5,708 bases of DNA from Thermoplasmata archaeon (GCA_021847855.1 JAJZOT010000125.1:1-5708), one strand, 5' to 3'; shown: positions 1 through 5,708, numbered from the stretch's first letter. Notes: a model not told the origin generated them from the sequence alone. Translations and numbers: made by a program.

Positions 1-2
1 AC

Positions 3-272
3 ACCGGATTGAGGAAAGCAACGGTTCTCCAGGCCATACTGTTTGCTGTCTTCTATCTCTCGGTTCCCATAATGGAGCCCGGGTCCTACCCTGGCATTTA
101 TCTCCCCATCTTCATATTTGATACATTTGGTATTGGTCTTGTCTACGGTGCTTTATATTACGTCAGAAAAAATATTTACCTCAGTGCCTCACTTCATCTT
201 ACACTTTATGCACTATCTCCGATTGTTCCAGCTGGCTTGGGATTCATTCCGTATACCCTTACGGAAGTCTAA
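3..272 (+). CDS. CPBP-like integral membrane protein, C-terminal part (5' end outside window)
   Basis: The frame is open from the left edge (first full codon at 3) to TAA at 270-272, giving 89 residues of a longer protein. The TTG at 9 is not a credible start, because the frame continues upstream. The residues form hydrophobic spans at about 8-22, 30-50 and 56-75, separated by short polar turns. The arrangement, a span with FAVFY, then a glycine-rich span (FGIGLVYGALYY), then a span starting LHLTLY, matches the end of CPBP/Abi-type intramembrane proteases (motifs EExxxR, FxxxH and HxxxN/B). The EExxxR motif would lie upstream of the window. The usual His of motif 2 appears to be Tyr18 (window numbering), while the His of motif 3 is present. 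That would weaken or abolish peptidase activity if the alignment is right. It converges on the thioesterase operon. No substrate can be inferred; another small polytopic family is possible. Confidence 0.6.
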   Translation, partial: TGLRKATVLQAILFAVFYLSVPIMEPGSYPGIYLPIFIFDTFGIGLVYGALYYVRKNIYLSASLHLTLYALSPIVPAGLGFIPYTLTEV

Positions 273-492
273 ACTGGTGATGATCCTCTCCCGGATTTCG
301 CAGAGATCTACCACTTCAAAGATTGCTGCCGAAATTACTTGGGCTCGGATTCTCACTCTAAATGTTGAACTTTGAATCTAATATGACTGTTGGATTTTCC
401 ACGACCAGAGACAGTTACAGGTACATGGGCAAGACTATTCACAAAACTTGCTTCAGATGAAACCACAAGGTGTGAAATACAGCAATAATCAT
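273..492 (-). pseudogene. Possible frameshifted Pcc1-like (KEOPS subunit) remnant
   Basis: This is the only stretch of the left-hand intergenic gap with hints of coding, and the claim is weak. One minus-strand frame, ending at TGA 353-355, reads VVSSEASFVNSLAHV and further on SNSHIRFKVQ. The frame that takes over reads FRVRIRAQVISAAIF and then a helical stretch that ends over the neighbouring membrane-protein gene. Joined by a one-base slip near 360-375, the product has the order of the roughly 80-residue Pcc1 dimerisation subunit: a strand, a helix after S-S-E, a strand after S-x-I, a strand I-x-A-x-x-x-S-A, and a final helix. The conserved Asn-Ser and Arg of the last Pcc1 helix are not visible. 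A plausible ATG (492) lies seven bases after the thioesterase stop but in yet another frame. The stretch could be a decayed gene, sequencing error in a real gene, or chance similarity. Confidence 0.2.
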
Positions 493-498
493 CAGAAA

Positions 499-891
499 TT
501 ACTGAATAAGCAGGTCCCTGATGAACTGAGGAACCGGTATTTTATTTCCATCCTTCATGGAAACTGCTACAGAAATTCCGTGACAGTAAATTTCGCCATC
601 ACTTTCTGATATGATTTCATGATCAAAAGTGAAGCTTGTTTTGCCGACCTTTACAATTCTTGTTCTTAATATTACATCCTCGAAAAGATGAAGAGGCTTG
701 AAAAAATCGATTTCAATATGAGCGATAACGAAATCTATGGAATCAACACTGTAACTTTCTGAATTCAACCGAAACAGACCGATCCGACCTATTTCAAAAT
801 AACTCAAGAAAACAGCATTGTTGACATGGCCGAGACTGTCAATGTCGCGATATCTCAACTGCAACTTTATTTCATGTACTTTATTGGTCAT
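499..891 (-). CDS. Hot-dog fold acyl-CoA thioesterase (4HBT/YbgC-FadM type)
   Basis: This 130-residue protein has the normal length for a single-domain hot-dog thioesterase, which hydrolyses acyl-CoA thioesters in the cytoplasm as a dimer or tetramer. The N-terminal signature RYRDIDSLGHVNN (residues 13-25) is the family hallmark: a beta strand, then D-x-D-x-x-G-H-x-N. Asp18 occupies the place of the catalytic Asp17 of 4-chlorobenzoyl-CoA thioesterase. The long central helix follows (FLSYFEIGRIGLF, about 28-40). The rest is the expected run of beta strands, including IEIDFFKPL (about 59-67) and VILRTRIVKVG. The ATG at 889-891 lies inside the end of the upstream gene, so the two coding regions overlap by 11 bases. 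A GGTGG stretch directly abuts the start codon, too close for a normal Shine-Dalgarno, so translational coupling is likely. The acyl substrate cannot be read from the sequence. Confidence 0.88.
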   Translation of the reverse strand: MTNKVHEIKLQLRYRDIDSLGHVNNAVFLSYFEIGRIGLFRLNSESYSVDSIDFVIAHIEIDFFKPLHLFEDVILRTRIVKVGKTSFTFDHEIISESDGEIYCHGISVAVSMKDGNKIPVPQFIRDLLIQ

Positions 892-1480
892 CCACCAGAA
901 AGGACCTTAAATAACTAAAGAATTGTGTTTTCTTTGTTAAAATTTCTTCTCTTTTCAGTCCGGGAATATTGTGAAGTGTTGAACCAGATATGAGATCGTG
1001 GTATTTCCTGGATGAAGATGCAACTGATCTCTCTGCATTACCTGAAAAAAGTATATCCGTTGGTATCTCTACACGGGAAAGTTTATTGGAGATCCCTGAA
1101 CAGAAATACGGGTTCAGCAGTATTATTCTCGAAATATTGCGATTCATAAAGTAGATCGATATTGCAAGCCCGGACAGTTCTTCAAGTGCCACTATTGCAA
1201 CATCAACTGCTTTTTTAAGTGGATCCAGCCCGGAATTTATCCTGTTGAGAACAACATATAACTGGTCAAACTGAAATTTTCCTATCTGTTCGATTTCAGA
1301 AGAGGAAACAGTGCAGGTAACAACCTTATAACCCCATTCCTCCATCTTATCACCGAACCTGATTCTTTGGATCTGGGGGGCATATTTCTCTGGTTCCAGG
1401 ACCAGAACGATTCGGTTATTCTGTATATCTGCAGTTCCGGAGAACATAAAGCCATCACTTTCTATACCAGATTCAAACAT
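881..1480 (-). CDS. Alpha/beta-hydrolase-like protein, apparently lacking catalytic residues
   Basis: The protein has 199 residues, no signal peptide and no membrane span. I do not recognise a named family, but the secondary-structure outline resembles a small alpha/beta hydrolase. Residues 23-30 (RIVLVLEP) are an opening strand. Residues 40-58 include a helix and EEWGYKVVTCTV, like the usual 'La..GyrVva.D'. Residues 94-111 look like the strand-elbow-helix unit, and IILLNPYF (119-126) resembles 'lvLlnP'. Residues 139-174 (IPTDILFSGNAE, SSSRKYHDLI, NIPG) resemble the region that carries the acid and the His. The nucleophile elbow G-x-S-x-G is replaced by VALEELSGL, the acid position reads GNAE, and no His follows IPG. 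If the alignment holds, it is a non-enzymatic or reshaped member. It is the first gene of a leftward operon with the thioesterase. An alternative start at Met12 (1447) has a GTGATGG stretch upstream. Confidence 0.7.
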   Translation of the reverse strand: MFESGIESDGFMFSGTADIQNNRIVLVLEPEKYAPQIQRIRFGDKMEEWGYKVVTCTVSSSEIEQIGKFQFDQLYVVLNRINSGLDPLKKAVDVAIVALEELSGLAISIYFMNRNISRIILLNPYFCSGISNKLSRVEIPTDILFSGNAERSVASSSRKYHDLISGSTLHNIPGLKREEILTKKTQFFSYLRSFLVDDQ

Positions 1481-1504
1481 GTAATGCAGTATGGTTATGG
1501 CATA

Positions 1505-1518
1505 ACAAATTTTTAACG
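1505..1518. promoter_or_regulatory. Candidate shared A/T core of a divergent promoter
   Basis: Only 66 bases separate the hydrolase-like gene's start (1480, leftward) from the RqcH start (1547, rightward). The one strongly A/T tract, around 1507-1516 (AAATTTTTAA), lies about 31 and 36 bases from the two start codons and is nearly symmetric. Archaeal TATA boxes centre about 25-27 bases before the transcript start, so this element could drive both genes with leaders of about 5-10 bases. No Shine-Dalgarno is visible before the RqcH ATG, which fits near-leaderless translation. The match to the TATA consensus is only moderate. Confidence 0.3.
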
Positions 1519-1546
1519 TTTGTTTGCAATCATTGTTCGATACTTT

Positions 1547-3382
1547 ATGATAGATAAAATCTCTTCACTGGACATTCATGCTTTCATAAACATAAATATG
1601 GAGAAACTCAGGGGGTCTTTCATAAAAAAAATATATCAGATATCTCCAAAGGTATTTCTCTTCAATCTTTATGGACAGGGGGAGGGGAAATTTCCCCTCT
1701 ATGTAGACCTGGCGAGGGTTATGGCATTTTACGATCCTGAACGACCAGAGACTCCTTCCCAGATCTCCCTAATTTTAAGGAAAACTCTGTCGGAAAGGAG
1801 AATAGTGAATGTTGATCAGCTGAATTTTGACAGGGTTGTGAAACTCACCATGCATACAGGGCAGGAGATAATATTCGAACTTTTCAGAGAGGGAAATCTT
1901 ATTGTCACCAATTCTGGAATAATAGAGTTTGTACTGAGCCCAAGGGAGTGGAAAAACAGGAAGCTGAAAGTCGGCGAAGTCTATTTACCCCCATCACAGA
2001 ATGACCCGTCAAATATGTCACAGGAAGAGGTCTGGAATGTCATAAATCAGAGCAAGGCATCTCTTGTTCAGACTCTTGCCACAAGAATGAACCTTGGAGG
2101 TGAATACTCTGAAGAACTTATATTCCGACTGGGGATGGATAAGAACGCGGTACCTCCTTTTCCAAGAGAACAGACGGACCAGATCCTGGAAGGGATCAGA
2201 TCGCTCATGGCGGAAAGCACATTGAACAATTCATATATTTACACGGAGAAACGCCTCTTTTCACCCATTAAAATGAAAAGCATCCAGCAGGAAGAACCCA
2301 TGATTTTCGAAGATTTCAACAAAGGGATCACTCATTATATTTCTAATTTCAAGCCGCCTGAAAAAGAAAAGAGTCCTTTGGAGAGGAGGATTGAATCGCA
2401 GCAGAAGAGCATCGAAGAATTCAGGAAAATAATGGAAGAGGAGAATAACAAAGGAACGGTTATAATATCGAACATGCCGCTTATGAATAACCTTCTTGGA
2501 AAGATCAGGCGTTATGAAAAAGAGAAAAGTCTGAAGTTCCCATTGAAGATTGAAGGAATGGAAATTGATCTTTCGGATCCGGCAAAAAAGATGGTTAAAC
2601 TTGAACTGCAGGGAGAATCCGTTGAGATATTCTATAACAAATCACCAGGAGAGAATTCCAGTTACCACTTTGACAGATCAAAGGAATACCGATCAAAGAT
2701 CGAGGGTGCACTTACTGCGATTCAGGAAACTAAAAAAATGCTGAATGTGAAGAAGGTAGAGAAAAAAAAGGCCAGGAGCAGGCAATGGTTTGAAGTTTAT
2801 CACTGGTTCATCACATCCGACGGTTTCCTCGTAATAGGGGGGAAAGATGCCAAATCAAACGAGAAAGTAGTAAAAAAACACATGGGTGACAGTGACTTCT
2901 ATGTCCATGCAGATATACATGGCGCACCAAGTACCATAGTGAAAGCCGAAAATGGTGTTAAACCCACTGAAAAGTCTCTTTGGGAGGCATGTGCGTTTGC
3001 GTTGAGTTTCTCACGTGCATGGGCTGCAGGAATGAGAACCGGTTCTGCGTACTGGGTGACCCCAATACAGGTCAGCAAAACACCTGAATCTGGAGAATAC
3101 ATATCTACAGGATCATGGGTTATACGGGGAAAAAGAAATTACATGTTCAATCTACCGCTGGATCTGGAGATTTCAACCATAAACTACAAAGGGATTGATA
3201 TACCGGTGATAGAACCAACTGGAGTTTTGGTAAAAGAGGAGGGTAAGAAAATTGTGAGAATTATTCCGGGGGATGTTAAAAGGAATGTTATAGCAAAGGA
3301 AATCTCTAAAATAATTGGAATTGGAGTGGATGAGATTGAAACAATACTTCCACCAGGTTCTTCGCAGATAGTGAGTCAATAA
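1547..3382 (+). CDS. rqcH: Ribosome quality control protein RqcH (archaeal NEMF/Rqc2, NFACT family)
   Basis: The 611-residue protein belongs to the Rqc2/NEMF/RqcH family. Members bind 50S subunits blocked by peptidyl-tRNA and, in characterised relatives, recruit tRNA to add C-terminal Ala-rich tails without mRNA. The NFACT-N domain starts SSLDIHAF (6-13) and includes ISLILRKTL (73-81) and the invariant Asp95-Arg96 (NFDR) needed for tailing in Bacillus RqcH and yeast Rqc2. A helix-hairpin-helix-like part lies at about 180-230. A coiled-coil arm runs from about 278 to 411, split by a middle segment. The NFACT-R domain begins near 412 with RQWFEVYHWF and carries FYVHADIHGAPSTIVK and GSAYWVTPIQVSKTP. 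A short C-terminal domain ends PPGSSQIV. I chose ATG 1547 over the upstream in-frame TTG 1520 because the family begins just before 'SSLD' and no ribosome-binding site supports the longer form. Key residues are present, so it should be functional. Confidence 0.96.
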   Translation: MIDKISSLDIHAFININMEKLRGSFIKKIYQISPKVFLFNLYGQGEGKFPLYVDLARVMAFYDPERPETPSQISLILRKTLSERRIVNVDQLNFDRVVKLTMHTGQEIIFELFREGNLIVTNSGIIEFVLSPREWKNRKLKVGEVYLPPSQNDPSNMSQEEVWNVINQSKASLVQTLATRMNLGGEYSEELIFRLGMDKNAVPPFPREQTDQILEGIRSLMAESTLNNSYIYTEKRLFSPIKMKSIQQEEPMIFEDFNKGITHYISNFKPPEKEKSPLERRIESQQKSIEEFRKIMEEENNKGTVIISNMPLMNNLLGKIRRYEKEKSLKFPLKIEGMEIDLSDPAKKMVKLELQGESVEIFYNKSPGENSSYHFDRSKEYRSKIEGALTAIQETKKMLNVKKVEKKKARSRQWFEVYHWFITSDGFLVIGGKDAKSNEKVVKKHMGDSDFYVHADIHGAPSTIVKAENGVKPTEKSLWEACAFALSFSRAWAAGMRTGSAYWVTPIQVSKTPESGEYISTGSWVIRGKRNYMFNLPLDLEISTINYKGIDIPVIEPTGVLVKEEGKKIVRIIPGDVKRNVIAKEISKIIGIGVDEIETILPPGSSQIVSQ

Positions 3383-3383
3383 C

Positions 3384-4301
3384 CTATTTTATAAGACGTT
3401 TCAAATCCTCTATTGAGCTCACATCCCCGGGATCAACCTCTCTGCTTAAAGCTGTTTCAAAGGACATGTAATCACCGAAATGGATCAGATAGAACATTTT
3501 TTCAATATCATCCGTACCCAAAGGGTGCACCATAAAGAACTGGGTTGATGTGACCTTCTCGGTCGCCTGGATCCTTTTGCTGATTTTTTCGGTTGAACCG
3601 CCAAAAGTAATGAAGAAAAAATCGTCCTTGAGGTAGGTATCCCTCAGAGACATTGTATCATTATGGTTTAACTCGGGAAAATAGTTGCTTATTGCCAGTA
3701 ATTTTGAGTTCTCGTTAAACTGGGTCTTCCATCTGTAAGCCACATACCTGAACGGAGAGAATCCGAAAATGGCCGGAATTTTCCTTTCGAGGGCAATACG
3801 TTTACCCAGTTCAATCGCTTCCTCGTGGTGGTTATCGACTGCACCCAGTAATTCGGAAAGCCTTTCTCTTCTTTCAGGAACCATGTGCAGGAATGTGTTC
3901 AGCAGCGGCATAATCATGTAGCCGAGCGCCGACCTAGGCTGCAGTCCAGAAGGTATTATGATGGTATTTTCAGACATTTGTGAAAGCTTACCTCCACCTG
4001 TCACAATGAAAACATGTGCACCTTTTTTCAACGCTTCACTGGTGCAAGAAATGGTCTCCTCTGTATTGCCAGAATAACTTATTCCAATAAATATGGTATC
4101 CTTATCCACAAACTCTGGAATGTTGTAATCATCCAGGCATATTACTGGTTTAATATGATAGAGTTCCGAAAAAAGTTTTCCAACGATTCCCGAACCTCCC
4201 ATACCTGCAATCACTATATTGTTGAAGTGTTCCGGAACCTTGAAAAAATCCCCTATAAGAACCTGTTCCTTCAGCGTTTTCAGTTCATCTAAAAAATCCA
4301 T
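3384..4301 (-). CDS. pgi/pmi: Bifunctional phosphoglucose/phosphomannose isomerase
   Basis: The 305-residue length matches the archaeal PGI/PMI family, characterised in Thermoplasma, Aeropyrum and Pyrobaculum. The cytosolic dimer interconverts fructose-6-phosphate with glucose-6-phosphate or mannose-6-phosphate, serving gluconeogenesis and mannose-containing glycans. The first SIS domain has GMGGSGIVG (33-41), the phosphate-binding SYSGNTEET (75-83) and PRSALGYM (122-129). The second half has NENSK (196-200, with Glu197 as the expected catalytic Glu) and ELNHND (210-215, with His213 matching the ring-opening His). The C-terminal helix VSSIEDLKRLI holds Lys301, the likely catalytic Lys. Glu197 and His213 sit six residues before Glu203 and His219 of the Pyrobaculum enzyme. 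The start is supported by AGGAGAT nine bases upstream (minus strand, 4317-4311). Its TAG stop is one base from the stop of the convergent RqcH gene, and a small membrane-protein ORF precedes it by 23 bases, probably on the same transcript. Confidence 0.95.
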   Translation of the reverse strand: MDFLDELKTLKEQVLIGDFFKVPEHFNNIVIAGMGGSGIVGKLFSELYHIKPVICLDDYNIPEFVDKDTIFIGISYSGNTEETISCTSEALKKGAHVFIVTGGGKLSQMSENTIIIPSGLQPRSALGYMIMPLLNTFLHMVPERRERLSELLGAVDNHHEEAIELGKRIALERKIPAIFGFSPFRYVAYRWKTQFNENSKLLAISNYFPELNHNDTMSLRDTYLKDDFFFITFGGSTEKISKRIQATEKVTSTQFFMVHPLGTDDIEKMFYLIHFGDYMSFETALSREVDPGDVSSIEDLKRLIK

Positions 4302-4310
4302 TCAGACCTT

Positions 4311-4317
4311 ATCTCCT
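4311..4317 (-). promoter_or_regulatory. Ribosome-binding site of the isomerase gene
   Basis: AGGAGAT on the minus strand ends nine bases before the isomerase ATG (4301). It lies in the 23-base gap after the small upstream ORF. An internal ribosome-binding site fits a second cistron of an operon, whereas first genes in this window seem nearly leaderless. A weaker AAGGT lies closer to the start. Confidence 0.6.
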
Positions 4318-4324
4318 AATAAAA

Positions 4325-4465
4325 TCAGAAAGGATGAATCACTACAAGGTATCCAAAAACTGTTGTAACTACCGCCGATAGAGTAAGGGCATACTTTATT
4401 TTCGCATCAGTATCCATGGGATTTGATTTCTTGGAAGTATAAATTGTTTGTCCACGCTTAATCAT
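4325..4465 (-). CDS. Small single-span membrane protein, 46 residues, upstream of the isomerase
   Basis: ATG at 4463-4465 opens 46 codons, ending with TGA at 4325-4327; an in-frame TAA lies two codons before this ATG. The first 24 residues are polar and basic (MIKRGQTIYTSKKSN, then PMDTDAKIK). They are followed by a clear hydrophobic helix, YALTLSAVVTTVFGYLVVI (about 25-43), and HPF at the end. The topology is that of a tail-anchored protein with a cytoplasmic N-terminus. Archaeal Sec61-beta/SecG has similar size and layout, but its usual G-L-x-R-Y segment is absent, so I assign no function. It lies 23 bases before the isomerase gene on the same strand, so co-transcription is likely. A second in-frame ATG at 4417 would give a 30-residue form that keeps the helix and sits about 24 bases after a good TATA box. 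That it is coding rests on composition, position and start signals only. Confidence 0.5.
   Translation of the reverse strand: MIKRGQTIYTSKKSNPMDTDAKIKYALTLSAVVTTVFGYLVVIHPF
4438..4445 (-). promoter_or_regulatory. TATA-box candidate for the small membrane protein and isomerase transcript
   Basis: On the minus strand this reads AATTTATA with A-rich sequence (ACAAAC) upstream, resembling a BRE plus TATA box. Its centre is about 24 bases before the internal ATG at 4417, which predicts a leaderless transcript starting at or next to that codon. It lies inside the longer 46-codon reading frame, so it decides between the two starts. Confidence 0.45.
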
Positions 4466-4483
4466 ATGATTTTATGAGTTAAG
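4457..4483. repeat. Overlapping inverted repeats at the small ORF start (possible operator)
   Basis: AATCATATGATT at 4460-4471 is a perfect 12-base palindrome, and its centre falls exactly between the first base of the 46-codon ORF's ATG and the base before it. A larger imperfect dyad overlaps it: CTTAATCAT (4457-4465) pairs with ATGAGTTAAG (4474-4483), with one unpaired base. It lies upstream of the TATA candidate at 4438-4445, where an archaeal regulator could bind. The low-complexity A/T content makes chance plausible. Confidence 0.3.
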
Positions 4484-4551
4484 AGTTACGAAACCCGTTA
4501 ATTTTGCCCTGAAAATCGGTCTACCCACATATTCTATCCGATCACCAAAAC

Positions 4552-4559
4552 ATATATAC
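4552..4559 (+). promoter_or_regulatory. Probable TATA box of the EF-1-alpha gene (distal)
   Basis: ATATATAC preceded by ACCAAAAC gives a good purine-rich BRE plus TATA arrangement. Transcription would start near 4580-4584, leaving a leader of about 75 bases before the EF-1-alpha ATG. The predicted leader begins in a short self-complementary TCCTAAGGA (4577-4585). The leader is longer than elsewhere in this window, so the proximal box below is a real alternative. Confidence 0.45.
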
Positions 4560-4600
4560 TTTCCAATGTATTTCCGTCCTAAGGAATAAACAGGATTTAG

Positions 4601-4610
4601 TTTAAATAAA
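4601..4610 (+). promoter_or_regulatory. Alternative proximal TATA box of the EF-1-alpha gene
   Basis: TTTAAATAAA would place transcription start near 4630, giving a leader of about 25 bases that still includes the GGTGA ribosome-binding site. The flanking BRE is weaker (GGATTTAG) than at the distal box. Both could be used for this highly expressed gene. Confidence 0.35.
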
Positions 4611-4644
4611 TCTTGAGTATTAACGCACAGAAATAAGAATAATA

Positions 4645-4649
4645 GGTGA
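4645..4649 (+). promoter_or_regulatory. Ribosome-binding site of the EF-1-alpha gene
   Basis: GGTGA, a standard archaeal Shine-Dalgarno complementary to the 16S 3' end, ends six bases before the ATG at 4656 and confirms that start. Confidence 0.75.
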
Positions 4650-4655
4650 AGATAA

Positions 4656-5708
4656 ATGGCACAACAGAAACCACACGTAAACTTGGTAACAATAGGGCAT
4701 GTCGATCATGGAAAGTCAACACTTGTAGGTAGACTTCTCTTTGAGCATGGAGAAATTCCAGCCCATATTATAGACGAATTCAAGAAACAGGCAGAAGAAA
4801 AAGGAAAGGCAACCTTTGAGTTCGCATGGGTTATGGACCGATTCAAGGAAGAGAGGGAGAGAGGAGTTACAATTGATCTGGCTCACAGGAAATTTGAGAC
4901 CGACAAATACTACTTTACTCTCATAGATGCACCAGGACACAGGGACTTCGTAAAAAACATGATTACAGGTACCAGTCAGGCTGATGCTGCCATGCTTGTT
5001 GTATCGGCAAGAGACGGAGACGGTGTAATGGCACAGACAAGAGAGCATGCTTTCCTTTCAAGGACACTTGGCGTACAGCAGATAATCATACTCATAAACA
5101 AGATGGATGCCACACAGCCTCCATACAGCCAGGAGAGATATGAGGCAGTGAAGAAAGATGTTGAAAAACTTCTTGGTTCAATAGGATACAAGAACGTCCC
5201 AATAATACCAATAAGTGGGTATAAGGGCGACAACATACTTAAAAAGTCAGAAAACCTCAAATGGTACAGCGGACCAACACTCCTCCAGGCACTTGATGAG
5301 CTAAAAACACCTGAAAAACCGACAAACAAGGCTCTCAGGATTCCTGTTCAGGACGTTTATTCAATAACAGGTATTGGAACAGTACCGGTTGGTAGAGTTG
5401 AAACCGGAGTTGTTAAGGTTGGAGACAAAGTAATATTCCTTCCTGCGGACAAACAGGGTGAAGTTAAAACGATTGAAATGCACCACGAAAACATGCCGTC
5501 TGCAGAACCAGGTGACAATATTGGTTTCAACGTAAGAGGAATCGCCAAGAACGACATAAAGAGGGGAGATGTATGCGGGCCTGTCAGCTCACCGCCAACA
5601 GTTGCCAAATCATTCACTGCCCAGATAGTTGTTCTTAACCACCCAAGTGTGATAGCACCAGGTTACAAACCTGTATTCCATGTTCACACAACACAGATTG
5701 CCTGCAGA
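4656..5708 (+). CDS. tuf: Translation elongation factor 1-alpha (EF-Tu equivalent), 3' end outside window
   Basis: The frame is open from ATG 4656 to the window end: 351 residues, about four fifths of a normal archaeal EF-1-alpha (roughly 425-435). The GTPase delivers aminoacyl-tRNA to the ribosomal A site. The G domain carries GHVDHGKS (14-21, P-loop), GVTID (70-74, switch I Thr72), DAPGH (91-95, with catalytic His95), NKMD (148-151, guanine specificity) and SGYKG (187-191). Domain II starts near 226 ([20 protein letters not shown]), and domain III begins near 317 ([20 protein letters not shown]). All GTP-binding residues are intact. From memory, long stretches such as [20 protein letters not shown] and [20 protein letters not shown] are identical to the Thermoplasma proteins, while other parts differ, pointing to a related genus. 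The gene has its own promoter and diverges from the small ORF and isomerase unit. In other archaea rpsJ (S10) often follows, but that lies outside this window. Confidence 0.98.
   Translation, partial: MAQQKPHVNLVTIGHVDHGKSTLVGRLLFEHGEIPAHIIDEFKKQAEEKGKATFEFAWVMDRFKEERERGVTIDLAHRKFETDKYYFTLIDAPGHRDFVKNMITGTSQADAAMLVVSARDGDGVMAQTREHAFLSRTLGVQQIIILINKMDATQPPYSQERYEAVKKDVEKLLGSIGYKNVPIIPISGYKGDNILKKSENLKWYSGPTLLQALDELKTPEKPTNKALRIPVQDVYSITGIGTVPVGRVETGVVKVGDKVIFLPADKQGEVKTIEMHHENMPSAEPGDNIGFNVRGIAKNDIKRGDVCGPVSSPPTVAKSFTAQIVVLNHPSVIAPGYKPVFHVHTTQIACR

Noticed and set aside
213..356. 47-codon minus-strand ORF starting GTG in a GTGA overlap with the frame ending at 353
   Set aside because: As a free-standing gene it lacks an ATG and a ribosome-binding site and lies largely antisense to the CPBP-like gene. 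It was considered only as part of the Pcc1-like remnant.
118..375. 85-codon plus-strand ORF overlapping the CPBP-like gene
   Set aside because: It overlaps the membrane-protein frame, its hydrophobic part is a frame-shifted echo of that gene, and its tail shows no domain pattern.
381..460. Short plus-strand ORF of about 25 codons in the left intergenic gap
   Set aside because: It has no ribosome-binding site, no hydrophobic or domain pattern and no resemblance to a known small protein.
273..498. tRNA or other structured RNA gene in the left gap
   Set aside because: I could find no acceptor-stem pairing, TTC-type T-loop or anticodon arm in a consistent arrangement on either strand.
1520..1546. 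TTG start giving RqcH nine extra residues
   Set aside because: The family begins immediately before S-S-L-D, the ATG at 1547 fits this, and there is no ribosome-binding site for the TTG.
2550..3379. Small ORFs inside the RqcH gene on both strands
   Set aside because: They fall within conserved NFACT-R and coiled-coil coding sequence and have no independent support.
4716..5617. Three minus-strand ORFs opposite EF-1-alpha
   Set aside because: They are shadows of a strongly conserved plus-strand gene; their Cys/Ser-rich composition is typical of antisense frames.

Overview
The window looks like chromosomal DNA from an archaeon of the Thermoplasmatales (Thermoplasma, Ferroplasma and Cuniculiplasma relatives). 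The main evidence is the 351-residue start of translation elongation factor 1-alpha at the right edge. It has the [22 protein letters not shown] and SGYKG motifs, and from memory it is very close to, but not identical with, the Thermoplasma protein. An archaeal-type NEMF/RqcH protein, an archaeal bifunctional phosphoglucose/phosphomannose isomerase, TATA-like boxes, near-leaderless starts and a GGTGA ribosome-binding site all agree. I see no sign of a mobile element, CRISPR array, tRNA or rRNA.

Layout from left to right. Positions 3-272 (+) are the 3' end of a multi-pass membrane protein resembling the CPBP family. Positions 273-498 hold no intact gene, but the minus strand has a possible frameshifted remnant resembling the KEOPS subunit Pcc1 (weak). 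Positions 499-1480 (-) are an overlapping two-gene operon: a 199-residue protein with a degenerate alpha/beta-hydrolase outline, then a hot-dog acyl-CoA thioesterase. A 66-bp divergent promoter region follows. Positions 1547-3382 (+) encode RqcH/NEMF. It converges on the isomerase gene (3384-4301, -), and one base separates the two stop codons. Just upstream of the isomerase, on the same strand, lies an unlisted 46-codon ORF (4325-4465) for a small single-span membrane protein. The EF-1-alpha gene (+) starts at 4656 and runs off the window.

How the genes relate: RqcH (rescue of stalled 50S subunits) and EF-1-alpha (aminoacyl-tRNA delivery) both serve translation, but they are separate transcription units. 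The isomerase links fructose-6-phosphate to glucose-6-phosphate and mannose-6-phosphate, for gluconeogenesis and glycan precursors. The thioesterase and hydrolase-like pair probably acts together on an acyl-type substrate, which is inferred only from operon structure and fold. This is mostly an ordinary housekeeping region. The items most worth checking are the small membrane protein ahead of the isomerase, the apparently non-catalytic hydrolase fold, and the Pcc1-like remnant. I did not find convincing evidence of a new multi-gene system.
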